A stretch of 64,000 bases of DNA from Branchiostoma lanceolatum (GCF_035083965.1 NC_089736.1:6699501-6763500); one strand, 5' to 3'; shown: positions 46,771 to 60,354, numbered from the stretch's first letter. A program made the numbers and translations. Notes: generated from the sequence alone by a model not told the origin.

Positions 46771-48447
46771 ATGTCTGAGCAGTGTTCTACATAACTTAAG
46801 ACTAAACACTACGGTATCCAATAAGAGTAACACAATATACGTATATGGAACATGTATTACATGATACACAGGAAACTACTAGTTTACATCAATTGTTTGC
46901 ATCAGAGATGATTCGATTTCTTTTTAGAAAAGACGTAGATAAATACTGGCCTATTTACAAGGAAATTGCCTCTGGACATGACAAAAGTAAATCAAAAGTC
47001 TCAGAGCTTGTCTTAGATGGTAGTGTTATATTTGCATTGCGGGTGATAGCATTCATAAGTGTTTTTCTTCAATATACGTGGGACATACATCTTCAACAGT
47101 GTGTTTGCACGTAGGACATTGTCTCCGAGTGGCTGGTACAATGTGCTAAAGTCACTGACTGAATTAACAGTTTTATATTCGTATGTGTGTCCAGAGTGTC
47201 TGAGTGAGCTGTGACTGCTGTCCGGACCAGATGAGGACTTGGAATGCCGTCTGTGTTGCTTGGAGACATCGAGGGAGCGGACTAGTTTCCACAGGTAAGC
47301 TTGACTGTTTCACAATAGTCAAATTTCTTATCCTTGATTCATTGTGAAATATGAACATGGAAACAAGTACTAGTAACGTCTTGTAAAATAACTATTTCTA
47401 TATTCCGTTAAATGTTTTTGGTCCAACTTGTATAAGTTATTATTAATACAATGACCTTTCCTAATCACATGTTGCCCCTAAACTGTTTATTGTTTTCATA
47501 CATGGATAGCTGTGCATCTGGAGGACCTGAGCTTTGATTCCTGTTCGGACCAGACCTAGACTCATGAACACCAAAGTCTAAACATTGCTAAAGGTAAGAT
47601 TGTTTGAATGTATATGAGATGGACTAATGCTCAGGCAACAGACATCTTCACTCTACATTCACACTTCAGTAAGAAACCCAGAGATGTACAGTTCCCATGC
47701 AGAACTTTTATTCAGTCTGTGACACTTTCAAAACAAAGAATTTCTTGTACAGTGCTAAGGTTGTATACACTTTGTCTAACTTGAAGGGTGCAATGCATGG
47801 AACATCGTGATCATATCCTCCTTTCTAACATCAAGTAACTTTAAGTTTGTGTTGTTTTAACTGCACCTTGACATTAAGAAAGTGTATTGCAGATTGCAAT
47901 TGTATATAAATCTACCCAATACCACTTTCATATAGACACCATGTCAACATTGTCAATAAGATTTTGTAGTTTGATTGACTTTCTTCTGAGGCACAAATCA
48001 TGATCAATCCTGGCTGCTTATGCTTAGTTTAGGAATTTCTAAAAACGTATTTTATCTGAAATTCAATCTTTTGTAGTTGGTAACAGGCAGACCAGCTGAA
48101 GAAAAGTCAGGATGAATATAAATCCAGCATGACATTGTAGATAACAAAGGCCAACTGCTGCTGTCAAACCCTGACTTTTGTTTGTCTTTCTTAAAGATGA
48201 GACCCCAGAGACCAGACTGTAACCTGTTGAGAGGAAGAAGCAGACTTTGATCAGCAGAGCAGTGAAGGAAGATGGGGAGTTTGGCTGTGGTCTCTTCATA
48301 TGATGTGCTATTTTTCCCAACTCAAAGCAGGTTTTAGAAATGTAACAAATGTAATAGACATTATGAAATGTATGTTATGTGAATATTGTTGGTGTATGTT
48401 AATTTGGCATGTGATTTTTCTGAATATGTTTTTTTTTTACATCCAAG

Positions 48448-49330
48448 GTTATGAGAACTCTGATACTGCATGCCTGACCATACCGGACCTGTCGGCTATC
48501 CTGTGTGCCTGTCGATATTCCTGGAGGACTTGGCTGTGTTCCCGTGGGACCTGTCAGCTGTCCTGTGTTCCTGTCCTTATTCCAGGAGGACCTGTCATGC
48601 AGCTATCTACAAGACAAGAGAACATCGGACTGTGACTGTGAGTTGGCTTGTACTTTTAGAATTCTTTCAAAATAGGGATCTGCATGCCGCAAAGCGTAAT
48701 CAGCCGTTTAGACTTTGCGAAACTCGAAGCCGGGGCATTTCATTTAACATTTAATTTGTGCAATATGTGCTAAGCATTTAGCCGGCATGATCTCTAAGTA
48801 GTAGTAGTAAAACGAAATACGTGGCCGTCTTTTGGGACCCAGCGCAAAGCGTATTCAGGATCTCCCAATGCATGCAGATCCCTAAAAATGACAATGAAAA
48901 ATGTTGGAAAAGGGCATGTCTGCGATCCTCAGAATTTTAGTTCCAAACATGATTGTTAAAACTAGCCCTCCCATCTGATTGTTGTCATTTCTGAAAGAAT
49001 TTACATTTCTTATACTAATCCCTAGATTAAGGTTGTGACTAATGTTTTATTGCTGATATGGTGGAGAACAAAGTACATTTCCCTTGAAGAGAGCACTTGT
49101 TGTTTCATTCTGTATGGCAATGGGGTATATCATTTGCAATCCGACTGTTTTCCCTGATATCCTCTTCATTACATTACACTTCACCTTATTTTACTTTTTT
49201 TTTCTGAAATGAAAATTGTCTATGGCAAAAGAAACAAAATGTTCATCATCAAATTAGTATCAAAGCAACAAAATATTAAGGATGAATCTAAGTGTAATGC
49301 AACTATTGTTGGAAATTAGTAAGTAGCAGT
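48448..49330 (+). repeat. Left arm, segment 1, of a large inverted duplication; includes an exon-like block
   Basis: Colinear in reverse complement with 57010-57916. Both begin with a pyrimidine-tract acceptor and GTTA(T/A)G(A/G)GAA, hold PVGYPV-encoding GGCTATCCTGTG repeats and CTATCTACAAGACAAGAGAA, and end the exon-like block at GACT|GT(G/A)AGTTGGCTTGTACTT (48637; 190 nt against 189 nt). Homology continues through TGCATGCCGCA, ATGACAATGAAAA, ATTCTGTATGGCAATGGG and CCCTGATATCCTCTT. Confidence 0.7.
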
Positions 49331-49789
49331 GATGCAAAAGAATGACAGATATAAAACGTTAAAAACTTGCGAACATGTTTGGCAGTGATACAACATCTTT
49401 GCGATTATGAAAATTTGATTAGTAAGAAATTAGTTAGGAGATAAAAGCCACAAGACTTAGTCCAAAGTTCCAACCTGTTCACTTAGAAGCTATATGAAGA
49501 GCACTGTACAAGCACTGTACCAAAACTACTGATATACCACAGAGTTACTATTGAATTGGTAGTATAATTCCAGAGCATTACTTGTAAGTAATCAGTTCTT
49601 GTACTTGTATAATGATAGATCAGTGCAAACCTCCTTTTTACTCAGTTTAAGAAAATTTATAGAATAATTCATTATTGGCTGAGATGATCATTAAACAGTC
49701 AAACTTCCTTAAAGATCTTGTCTTTCTCTTGTAGTCTAATATACATGAAGGGTAGGTGAAGTGCAATAAAGATCATTTGTAGTTAATAT

Positions 49790-50066
49790 CTCTGTTATAT
49801 TTTGTCTTACTCTTACCTCTTCTCTGACATGTCCTCAATGAAAAAGGGCATGCATGGAGATTTGAGCTTCTCAAGAATAAATAAATCTGTTATATTTTGT
49901 CTTACCCTTACCTCTTCTCTGACATGTACTGTCCTCAATGAAAAAGGGCATGCATGGAGATTTGAGCTATATCTCTGTTATATTTTGTCTTACCATTACC
50001 TCTTCTCTGACATGACCTCAATGAAAAAGGGCATGCATGGAGATTTGAGCTTCTCAAGAATAAACA
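49790..50066 (+). repeat. Three-copy, 88-95-bp tandem repeat
   Basis: Unit TCTGTTATATTTTGTCTTAC through CCTCTTCTCTGACATG, AATGAAAAAGGGCATGCATG and GAGATTTGAGC. Copies start near 49791, 49886 and 49974. Confidence 0.9.
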
Positions 50067-50124
50067 AATGTATATGATTTACATCAACCCAAGGTATTGA
50101 TCACGTGAATCATCAATTTGTGTG

Positions 50125-50340
50125 TTTTTCACTTTATTTCTCTCAACAATTTTATGAGTGATGAAGAGGATTTCAGGGAAAATATTTTGGGTACATGATG
50201 ATTATTGGCATTGTGTCCCATTGTTTTACAGAAAATGGAAAAGACACTGTTGTGCTTTCTGTAATTTAAAAGTGAAATGTACTACAGGTAAGCTGCATGT
50301 GTGTGATGACTTTGAAAGAGAGGATTTGAGTTAAAGAATC
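50125..50340 (+). repeat. Left arm, segment 2, with a second exon-like block (50232-50287)
   Basis: Reverse-complement partner of 55790-56000: GATGAAG..GAT.TCAGGGAAAA, GTGTCCCATTG, then acceptor ACAG, ...ATGGAAAAG..., ATGTACTACAG|GTAAGCTG, then GTGTGTGATG...TTTGAAAGAGAGGA. The exon-like blocks are 56 and 53 nt, share the only fully open frame, and encode (K/E)WKR(H/Q)CC(A/N)F...CTT in both arms. Confidence 0.7.
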
Positions 50341-52321
50341 AGCGAAACAGAAATACATTTTGGATTATATACAAAAATGTATACATTTTTGGATTTATGG
50401 ACGTTTTGCCCGGTACAGATAGCAATTCATGGTTTTGATGTTGTTGACATGTGAAAATGAAAATTCAGTAATTTAAGATATCAAGTCTGTCTTCCAAATG
50501 TTGGCAATTTAGAAAATAATTATATATGACAGCACTAGCATCCACAATTTGATGACGCAGGAAAACAGTTTGGTAAAAATTATACAGAATGCATGTACTG
50601 TATCATTTACTTGATATTATTCATACTATACTGCATTGTACAGTACAGGCTTCGGGATATGCACCTAACTCTTAACGTGAGACCTTAAAAGCAGATTTTG
50701 TAAACTTAAGAATTGCAAAGAAATAAGTCAAAACTGTTTGGGAACGATGGTAGACTCCATTTAACAGTGCCTGATTATAAACAGTCTCTTACCATAAAAT
50801 TGGCTATGAGACACAATTAGTAGTCCCGCAGTCTCTTGTAAAATCCCTGGGTACCTTTTACAAAATTCTGCATGACTTTGATGCATTCCCAAAGCCTGTA
50901 CTGTACTACAATGAGATATGCAAGTTGACCAAAAAATAGTACTCAGTCCAACCTGTCATGACCACACACTACTAAAAGCTAAATGAAAACATATGATATG
51001 TCGATATTCTGCATGGCATATTTCAAATAGCGAAAAGCGTCAACAAGAAAAAAAAGCACATATGTTCATCTGCACAAGCTATATCATGAGGCGTTGCGTT
51101 TTAGGTAGTAAGTTTGTACTGTTTATACAGCGATTGTGAACTTTATATCATCACCGTTTTTCAATCATTAGTATGTCGCCCAACAAAATGGTGGCCCTCC
51201 TTCACATACTTGTCAATCCATGATTCGAATGTGAATGATCAAATCAATCTTCCAAATTTGCAACTTTACTGTAAGATACTACAGTTACTGTAACCACTAT
51301 TCAAAAATTCACAGGACGTACTAGAAAGGTACTGCTATCAATTCACAGTGTAAAAGCAATAGCCAAATTCAACAAACGGCACTCAAACTTGGCATTAAGC
51401 TGTACAAAACACACACAAAATTGTGAGCCTTGGTTAGTTTATGTCACGATTAAACTTATCTAAAATAACAATAACTGTCGCTTCGAACGTCTTCACCCTT
51501 TTATGTCAGGCGACTCTGGTGCAATGCAATGTCAAACTCATAAATTTACGTTTGAAGTTATGGGACCCTCTGTTACACTCCTCGCCTCATAAGAATGCAA
51601 GACCTCATGGAATAGCTTGTGTTGCCGCCATATAACTTTTGTATTGTTGAAACTTTTCGACATGTAAATATGAGCGAAACATTTATTAGCCTGATGCATA
51701 TTTGGCCATTTCATCGAATTTTAGTTTTGAAATATGCCATGCAGAATATTTTTTTTGCATATCTCAATTGTTGTAAGAGTTGTATATGCACTGTAGTATG
51801 ATCAAAAGTCAATGATACAAGTTTACGAACCGTATGTGTTCCTGCGCCAGCCCTGGTCATTAAATTGTGGGTGCATGCACTGTCATAATTAGTTTTTAAA
51901 GGAAACTAAAAGGTTTGGTTTGAAAACTTACTATGCTGTGCTAAATATACCCCAACGTCAAGTTCTCACCTAATTTGCGACTACCATAGCCATGCCAAAA
52001 TTCTAAGGTGATCAGAAGGGAATAAGCCCTCCTTCCTAGATGCATTTTGGCGCGTCCCGGATTTTGAAGAAGAATTGATGTAATATCAATACAGTTGAGA
52101 ACTTCACTCTGGGGGTCTATTTAGTATGAAATAAGTTTCCTTTAAGAATTACGTGTCATGAAAGACTTCTTTATCTAAACATCCTTTTTTACATGGTCAA
52201 CAACATAAAAACGTCATGAGTTGCTTTCTGCTTCAAATGTTAAGATATAATTGATACCAAGTTTGATAACACAATTCCTCTCTTTGGTGCTGGTGTTCAA
52301 AGCACCTGCCAAGATCTCCCG

Positions 52322-52941
52322 TATTTGCATTTGAGAACAGAAATTTTAATTGGATTAACTTTTTGGAGCCAATTTAGATAGTGCATGGTTCAGTGTCCTA
52401 ATTTGCATAAATTTGCATATTCGGGTCTCTCCTGATTTGCATACACAGTACTCTTTGCTATTCTTGGGACATTCACCATGTACACTGTGTTCCACCCACT
52501 TGTCACCGCCATCTGCTTAGAATAGATGCGTCATGTATTGCTGTATCAAGTTTACTCATTCACTAAGTGTCTTTGTTCCTTTTCCTGTCAGTCAATGTGC
52601 TTGTGTACTGGGGTTTCGACGCCCCAATGTCTTCCAGAAAAGACATTCCTCGGGAGAACATTTGCACAGACTGATCAGGAGAAGGGACGAAGACACTTAG
52701 TGAATGAGTAAACTTGATACAGCAATACATGACGCATCTATTCTAAGCAGATGGCGGTGACAAGTGGGTGGAACACAGTGTACATGGTGAATGTCCCAAG
52801 AATAGCAAAGAGTACTGTGTATGCAAATCAGGAGAGACCCGAATATGCAAATTTATGCAAATTAGGACACTGAACCATGCACTATCTAAATTGGCTCCAA
52901 AAAGTTAATCCAATTAAAATTTCTGTTCTCAAATGCAAATA
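52322..52941. repeat. Nearly perfect 620-bp palindrome (259-base arms, 102-base loop)
   Basis: Arm 52322-52580 is the reverse complement of 52683-52941. I found no mismatch over the roughly 230 outer bases of each arm compared by eye. The loop has two small hairpins (GGGG...CCCC around TTTCGACG; AATGTCTT...AAGACATT-like). Arms contain repeated ATTTGCAT octamer-like words. No coding frame. Confidence 0.95.
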
Positions 52942-53139
52942 GGGGGAAATATTTGCAGGTGTATGGAAGCACATTGACCAGTAAAATAACAACTATCTAT
53001 TCAACAGGAATAGCCTGGAGGAGTAAACCTGTGCTAGAGTAAAAACATTTGGTTGTCAACTTTGCAGAGTCATTGAAGTTGGGACAGGTTCCTCCTCCAG
53101 GCCCACAAAGAAGTAGAGAGGGATTGTGTTTTCTCCAGA

Positions 53140-53293
53140 TCAAACTTCTTGTAACAATTCCAATCTCCTGCTCAAAATACCAGAACTACCCTCAAGCTCA
53201 TCAAATAAAGTCTGCCAGCGTAATACAGCACTGTCAAACTCTACTAGATCAACATGAGACGAGCCTAAACTTTTCAACAGGAGGTTGGTATTG
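53140..53293 (-). other. Candidate terminal coding exon in the right arm (uncertain)
   Basis: After an acceptor-like GTTTTTGTAG, a minus-strand frame reads NTNLLLKSLGSSHVDL, then RWQTLFDELEGSSG and RRLELLQEV before TGA. Composition looks protein-like, but no family was recognised and no upstream exon could be joined with confidence. Could be a remnant. Confidence 0.25.
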
Positions 53294-54092
53294 CTACAAA
53301 AACAGTTAAAGTCTACTCGACAAAAGAAATCAGCCAAACAAAACTACAGCCATCATTTCTCAGACTATACACTGACTCAAAATTTATCAAGCTAATTAAA
53401 TTTCTTACATTGCTTATCTCTTTTCCAAGCATCAGGTCTTTGAGAAAATTGCGAGAGAAAGTGGGGAGAAAGCCAACTGAAGATGGACATGATTGGAGGA
53501 AGAGGGCCTGTGTGGTTCCCGGAGCCTTTGCTTCCTGAACGTTATAAGAAGAAAAAGTTGTCAACTTCATCTACCTAAATTAAAGTGTTACGAAATATAG
53601 AAAATTTACTAAAACTGCAACTCTCTATGGTGCTTTTTAGAAGGATCTGCATGGGGGGGGGGGGGGGGGGTCGACTTGAGGTCCCTGTTTAATTTCATTT
53701 AAGTATATGTACAATCTTGCCACGCATAGTGATTTAAAGAAACTACTTTACACAGGTACTTAGAGCCCCCAGGATTTAAGTCTTAGAAGCTGCCAGAATT
53801 CTGCTCAAGCCTACATTTTCATGTTTTTTGGGGGTTTGGGTGGAAATGCAAAATTTTGCCAAGCGAAGCGATATAATGATGCACAAAAGACACAATCCTC
53901 CCCAAATTCATGTATTCATCCAAGGCGATGTTGGCATGGTCAATCAATGTGTACAAAACTATGTTTTTGTGCGATTTCGATGAGCTAAAATTATGCGAGA
54001 ATTAATGACTTATCACTGTGGCACATGTTCAAAGGCGTCAGGAACTGTAGAAAATTAGCAGAGCTTCACAATTTTACTGGCTCAAATTGTAA

Positions 54093-54338
54093 TTGAGTCC
54101 AAGTGTCCACAACAGCATTTTCTTCATTGACAAATTTCACAGAGGGGAAGAACAACTACCGACCAAAGATGACACAGTGACAATGCTTTCTATTGGACAT
54201 GCCATTGCTAAAGCTCTTACTGCTTCCGTGCTCAAATCACTCACGAGAGAAGATTCAAAAAGGCGCCTGATATTGGAAAGGGGTCTATTTACTGTTCAAC
54301 AATGTCTTACGAAGAATTTTAAGTTCAATAATGCTTAA
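54093..54338 (+). other. Isolated protein-like open frame (uncertain)
   Basis: Reads FIDKFHRGEEQLPTKDDTV, then AIAKALTASVLKSLTREDSK and a terminal stop. The charge pattern is protein-like but the frame is short, AT-rich and without recognised relatives. A last exon of a left-arm transcript or a decayed transposon gene are both possible. Confidence 0.2.
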
Positions 54339-54969
54339 CGCTGAATTCAGGATAACATATAATGCTATATTGAAATAAAGCGGGCCAGCTATGATTCAAT
54401 GGTGATTAAAATAGCTCCCTATATGCTTCATGGAAAAAGGAGTGCAGACCCTCTTTTAGATAACTAATAGAATCTATTTTAAACTAGTTGTTACAGTTGC
54501 CTTGAAAATATACCGTGTATAGATTGTCAACCTCATACAACGTTAACAGCTGTCTGTTTAGAGTACCTTTTATTTATTAGCTTTAGCTGTACTACATCAA
54601 TTGAATGTGTAAACTATCTGTCAGCTGGCTACATTTCTAGTAGAAAGCAACTTGAGGGTATGTAATTCTTAAGACACTACAACTCTTGCTACTTTTTGAT
54701 TTTAGATAATCTATCTTGTTAACTATTTGTAACAGTGTCAACCTTCCGTAGATATTTCTGTCATGTAATTGTAAATCAATTTGACATCATTTTGTTTTTT
54801 TCCCATGTTTCAACGTAGCATCGTAGCATCAGGGGGAGATGTTCTTATGATACCTTTGTGCTATTATGAGATAAAAGAATGATGAAAGAAGAAAGAAAAT
54901 TGAGTGAAGAATGGAAGGTGAGGAGCTCCTAATTACATAGAGGATGATTTAAAAACAGACTGCTCGTAC

Positions 54970-55290
54970 AAAATCCCATGTAACGGAGGGTGCTGTAACT
55001 TTGGATGGATTTGTAAAATTATTGTCTTAATTTATATAGAGGTGAGCCATGTTTGTTTAAATTTATCTACAGTGCTGAATAAAATTGTTAAGAACTAAAC
55101 TTAATGCATAGAGCTGTCGTTTTGGCAATAAAATGTGTAACAGTTCATGCAAGGTCATTGCATCCCAGCAACTCATTTATAAAATACACATACATGATAC
55201 TGAATTCTTTTCAGACAACCGACACTGGTGTAATGTCAGACTCATAAATTTACATCCGAAGTTACAGCACCCTCCGTTAAGGTGAAAAAG
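54970..55290. mobile_element. Inverted-repeat element with related fragment at about 51520-51575
   Basis: TAACGGAGGGTGCTGTAACT-TTGGAT at 54978 is the complement of ATCCGAAGTTACAGCACCCT-CCGTTA at 55253. ACTCATAAATTTAC(A/G)T...GAAGTTA also occurs at about 51538 in direct orientation to the right end. Confidence 0.65.
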
Positions 55291-55789
55291 AGAGACAGGA
55301 AGAACTTTTAGCACCAGATTAGAAGCAAAATACATAGAAACAAGCGGAGAAAAAGAACAGCCAGCGGTGACAGAAGAAAATTGGAATAAAACAACTGCGT
55401 AATAGACTGGGAGGAGGCCAATATAGGCACACTGGATAAAGGAACTTGCAATCTGTATCAGAAAATCAACATAAGTAATGAACAGAGACAAGGAGTGTAA
55501 TGAACTTTAAGTCACTGAATAGCACAAGGATATTGTAAGAACATCTCGCCCTGAGGAAGACACCTGACAGACGTTGAAACATTGGAAACAAACCGTGCAG
55601 TTGAGTATAGAATAAAGCTTTCTTAAAATGTGTCAATCTTACACTGCTGTCTGCAACTGTCAGTCTAATTGTAGCTTTTAGTTGTACCTAAGGTCCTAAA
55701 CTATCTATCCTGGCTACATTTCTAGTAGAAATATTTTGTAATCCTTGTGAAAAAAATAGATACATTTTTATTTGGCTGATTTCTTTTTA

Positions 55790-56000
55790 TTTGGCTGATT
55801 TCTTACACACAATTCCTCTCTTTCAAACATCACACACAGCTTACCTGTAGTACATTCACTCTGCAGGAAGAAATTACAGCATTGCCTTTTCCATTCTCTG
55901 TTAATTAAGCAATGGGACACATATCCAACAGTCATCATGCAACCAAAGTGTTTTCCCTGATATCAACTTCATCATTGACAAAATTGTTCTTCCACATCTT
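55790..56000 (-). repeat. Right arm, segment 2, with exon-like block (55897-55845)
   Basis: Inverted partner of 50125-50340 (shared words listed there). Acceptor AATTAACAG and donor CTACAG|GTAAGCTG are kept on the minus strand. Confidence 0.7.
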
Positions 56001-57009
56001 AATACTGTGTAGATTAGGCTTTTTGTACATTAGGCCAAACCAATTTTATTTCTCGATTCTCAGATTTTTTCAAGAAAAAAATTGGAGCAACAGGGCGGAA
56101 AAAAAAATGAAAATAAAATGTTTTGCAAATGACCTGGGGTGAAGATAAGGGTTTATATAACATAACGAATAAGAGGATCATTCAAGTTTCAGCTTTGTAT
56201 GACTTGTTTTAATGCAATGGACCCCTTTCTTTGATCTAGTACACTATGATTCAAGCAACAAAATTACCTTTCGCCATGTAATATATGGATTGATATTGAG
56301 AAATAGTTTTAATAAATAAAAAATTATAACTTACGATCAATGTGACCACACTTTTTAGGTATGTGCAGGCCTTTATAATCTATTTTGGTGGCTATTGAGT
56401 TTAACAACTGAACATATGGTAAAATTGGGAGTTGAAATTTGTGAATGGGAATAGCGATCCAATCTTTTTTTTAGATAGGAAATACAGGACAGGCTATTCC
56501 AAGAAGCAACAAAAAAATTGGCGTGACCTTATGCTCATATGAATAATCTTCATTGTGTTTCACCTATTCTCAACAATGAGCAAAGTGTAGATAATTTATT
56601 TCCTTTATGATCATGTCAATGATTAATCATTCCATGTATTTTATGACATTAATTGAAACTTTTTGTCATTACACTACACTATAAGATGGACATTATAAGA
56701 ATAAGTCAGTGGAATGACTGATTATAACCTATATCTATGTTCTGAAATACTGGGAAATACAACCCCTGCAAATGTTTCTTTTACATGTTTTTTTTATTCA
56801 AAATTAAATGAAAAGGAGAGTTGGGCAAGTTTATATCTATTTGTTGAATGTTCTGAAATTTTACTATTATCTCTGCTGTTTTAAAACTCAATAAAGATTT
56901 GCTTACAAAAAAGTGTGATGAATGAAATAAAAATATTTCCAAATCTTGACACAAAATGTATGCATCTCTCCACCAGCATTTAAGGGAACAACACACTATT
57001 GTATTATAC

Positions 57010-57916
57010 TATCAATCCTAAATTATTTGTTGCTTCAATAATTGCTGTCCAGTCTTTAATAAAGGTTGATGTGGATCATGATAAAGAGGATATCAGGGAA
57101 GACAGTTTGATTACAAAAGGCTGTTGAAAATATAACCCATTGCCATACAGAATGATAACAGACAATATTCCAAGTGCTCTCTTCCTTGTAGGTAAATGTA
57201 CTGTACTCTCCTACTTATCTACAATGAAATATTAGTCACAACCTAAATTAGACATTAGTACAAGAAATGTGAACTCTTTCAGAAATGACAACAAATAGTA
57301 GGGAGGTCAGTTTTAAAAATGAAGGTTTTGAACTAGAATTGTTACCAAAAATTCAGAGGATTGCAGACATGATGCCGAGTTTCCCAACTTTTCATTGTCA
57401 TTTCTGGAGGATCTGCATAGGAGGTCCCGATTACGCTTTGCGCTGAATACCGCAGCCACATATTACATTTCATTCGTGTAGGCTTCACGCTTTAACTATA
57501 AGGTATACGTTTAACATTAAATCAGAATGGCAAGGCTTTGAAGCAAACGCAGCGGCCGCGTATTATGCTTTATTCGTGCAGGCTAGACGTTTTAACTATA
57601 AGGTACACGTTTAACGTTAAACCAGAAAGGCCCGGCTTCAAATAAATCTGAAGCAAATCGACGGATTACGCACTGCGGCATGCAGACCCCATTTTTGAAA
57701 GAGCTCTATAAGTACAAGCCAACTTACAGTTCAAGTCCGTTGTTCTCTTGTCTTGTAGATAGCAGACAGGTAGATGGACAGGTAACACAGGAACACAAAC
57801 AGATCCTCCTGGAATATAGACTGGAACACAGGATAGCAGACAGGTCCCACTGGAAGATGGTCAGGAACACAGGATAGCCCACAGGAACATGGTCATCAAC
57901 TTTAACTTCCCTTAAC
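57010..57916 (-). repeat. Right arm, segment 1, with exon-like block (57916-57728)
   Basis: Inverted partner of 48448-49330. It contains two additional copies of a GCTTTAACTATAAGGTA(T/C)ACGTTTAAC block (57490 and 57590), so it is longer than the left segment. Acceptor CTCCATAG and donor AACT|GTAAGTTGG are intact on the minus strand. Confidence 0.7.
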
Positions 57917-58156
57917 CTATGGAGTAAAAGAAAAACTTGTTCAAACAAGATGTGTTTTATTTGCCCTAGTTGTTTGTTTTTGCCGCTGGTTGTTTTATTT
58001 TATGTGCCAAAGGGTATCCACATACAGGTTTGGTAGTGTTCCCATTTGTCGTTTGACCACCAGCTGTTGGGACCTGGGGAATAGTTGACCTAGATAAGAG
58101 ACCAACAGATGGTGCGACCTCAAAGCCCACAATAGAGTAGATATTTCTCATTATTT

Positions 58157-59080
58157 ATGCAAATTCAGTCCGAATTTGCAAAATTACCACTTCAGTTTGT
58201 ACATCTCTGTCCAACCCACCTGCATACCAAATATCATGAAAATCTGTCGCTCCTTTCTTCAGTTATTCTCCTTTGAATATTTTTACAAATACGCCATTGC
58301 AGTTCCAATGACACATACCAGGGGGGGGGGGGCAAAATTGACCTTGACGTTTCTCCTCCCAGCACCTACCCACATACCAAATACCATTACAATCCATCTA
58401 CACATTCTATAGTTATGCTGATTTTATGCATCCGGTGACACATACATACACACACGGTGACACAAACATACACACACGCGCACACACACGCAAACTCACT
58501 AACTTTGCATGATTTGCACTTCAGTGTGTACATCTCTGTCCAACCTACCTGCGTACCAAATAACATGAAAATCTGTTGTTCCTTTCTTCAGTTATTTCCA
58601 TTTCGAACATTTTTACAAATAGGCCATTGTAGTTCCAGGGACACAAACCAGGGGGCCCAAAATCGACCTTGACCATTCTCCTCCCAGCGCATACCCACAT
58701 ACCAAATGTCATTACAATCCATCTACACGTTCTACAGTTATGCTGACTTTAAGCATCCAGCGACACACATGCAAACGATTTACCTCCTTAGTTATGCAAA
58801 TTCGATCTCATTTGCATAGTTTGCACTTAAGTGTGTACATCTTGGTCTAACCTACCTGTGTACCAAATAACATGACGATCTGTCGATCCTCTCTTCAGTT
58901 CTTCTACATTGAAGATTTTTACAAATACGCCATTGCAGTTCCAGTCACACATGCCAGGGGGCCCAAAATCGACCTTGACCTTCCTCCACTTAACACCCAC
59001 CCACATACCAATAATTATTACAATCCATGTACAGGTTCTACAGTTATAGTGACTTTAAGCATCCGGTGACACATACATAC
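58157..59080 (+). repeat. Three-copy, roughly 300-bp tandem repeat
   Basis: Units each carry GTGTACATCT.(G/T)GTC.AACC, ACCAAATA.CATGA, TTTTTACAAATA(C/G)GCCATTG, CCAGGGGGCCCAAAATCGAC-CTTGACC and CCCACATACCAA..ATTACAATCCAT, beginning near 58157, 58500 and 58790. A G12 run sits in the first unit. Confidence 0.85.
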
Positions 59081-60061
59081 ACACAAACACCAAACGCAAG
59101 CAAAACAGTATCTCCATGAAAAAGCCTTTTTTCATGGAGATAAAAAACATGTACCAAACTAACATACACCAACATAATTTAAAAAACGCATGTCATCAAA
59201 CAATCTACATAATAATATTCACAACATTCGTTACTAGTTGTTCTACCACCCGGTTATAGTTGGGGACAAGAGCACATGGAACACCTTTGTAATGTTAGTG
59301 AAGCAAAAGAAGAGCACAGCAAAACTAGAGTAAAAATCAAAAGTCACATTGGAATATCATGACCAAGCAACAATCACACAGCATACATCTCACAATTCAC
59401 ATTAAAAAAATCCAGCTTGCCTAAAAGTTGATTATTAAATGTTCAGTATAAGGCAAAGTTGTTACTGTTAGTTATTCAACGTTATTTATACAGTTTATCT
59501 ATATAACGTTATTTTAGATTGGGAGGATAAGAACGGGATTCTACAGGCTAGAACTTTTCAGAAGGTAACGAATATTACCTTCTTTCCCGAAGACGGCACC
59601 AAAGGTAGGAATTACATGTAACAGACTGAAGCTTTGCCGAAGCCTTGTTTACGCCACATTTTTGGCGGGAACGCTTTAATGACGTCCAGGTGCAACACGT
59701 GTACATTTCAACAGGTGATTTGAACCAAGCTCACCACGCCACGAGGAAACAAAATATACTTGGCATCTTAATAGAAAGTTGTTCCTACAATTGTCGAATA
59801 TTTTCACTCTAAAACTGGACAAAATACATTTGATATTCTTCAAATGCACCACAAAGACCTAACATTGTTGGAAAACCGCCCTTGGAAAACAGTACATTGA
59901 AGACTGTACAAATAACTGTTACTACCTAGGCTAAGGCAAGGGACTATTAAAGAAAAACTAGGACTAGCGCCTACTATTCTAAGATATAAGAATATGAACC
60001 AATGTGAACTATAGTTATTGCTTTGTAGCAAGAATTTAAGGGTGATAGTTTGTTGTCTCAC

Positions 60062-60124
60062 CTTTGAGCACGTGTTTCCTTCCAGGGCACGCGGTCTTCC
60101 AACAGCAACGAGCAGTCTCGCCAT
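60062..60124 (-). other. Candidate first exon of the right-arm transcript
   Basis: Minus strand ATGGCGAGACTGCTCG... to donor CAAAG|GTGAGA, 21 codons (MARLLVAVGRPRALEGNTCS and K). An upstream ATG in another frame (MLDVTTKWRDC...) is also open, so the frame is not certain. Position mirrors 44380-44432. Confidence 0.3.
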
Positions 60125-60354
60125 TTTGTCGTCACGTCCAACATTCAGCGCCTCAGAAAATTCCAATTTTCTCTCTCGAACATCACAAGACCTGGATAAG
60201 TCCTTGCACAAACGGCCCGGTGATTCACCGTACACTTGGCATTAAATAATTGATGAAACAAAAGCTGGAAATTCGACCCAAAAGTTGCCGAAAACTTCGA
60301 GCACATTCCGGCATGGCGTGACGCAAACAGACTGGACGGACTATACCAAACGTG

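Noticed and set aside
46845-47114. Open frame with KDVDKYWPIYKEIASGHDKS
   Set aside because: Protein-like in part, but short and in repeat-rich sequence, with no recognised family, splice support or partner exon.
55177-55491. Minus-strand 104-residue hydrophobic frame
   Set aside because: Overlaps an inverted-repeat element and begins inside it; no domain or splice signals.
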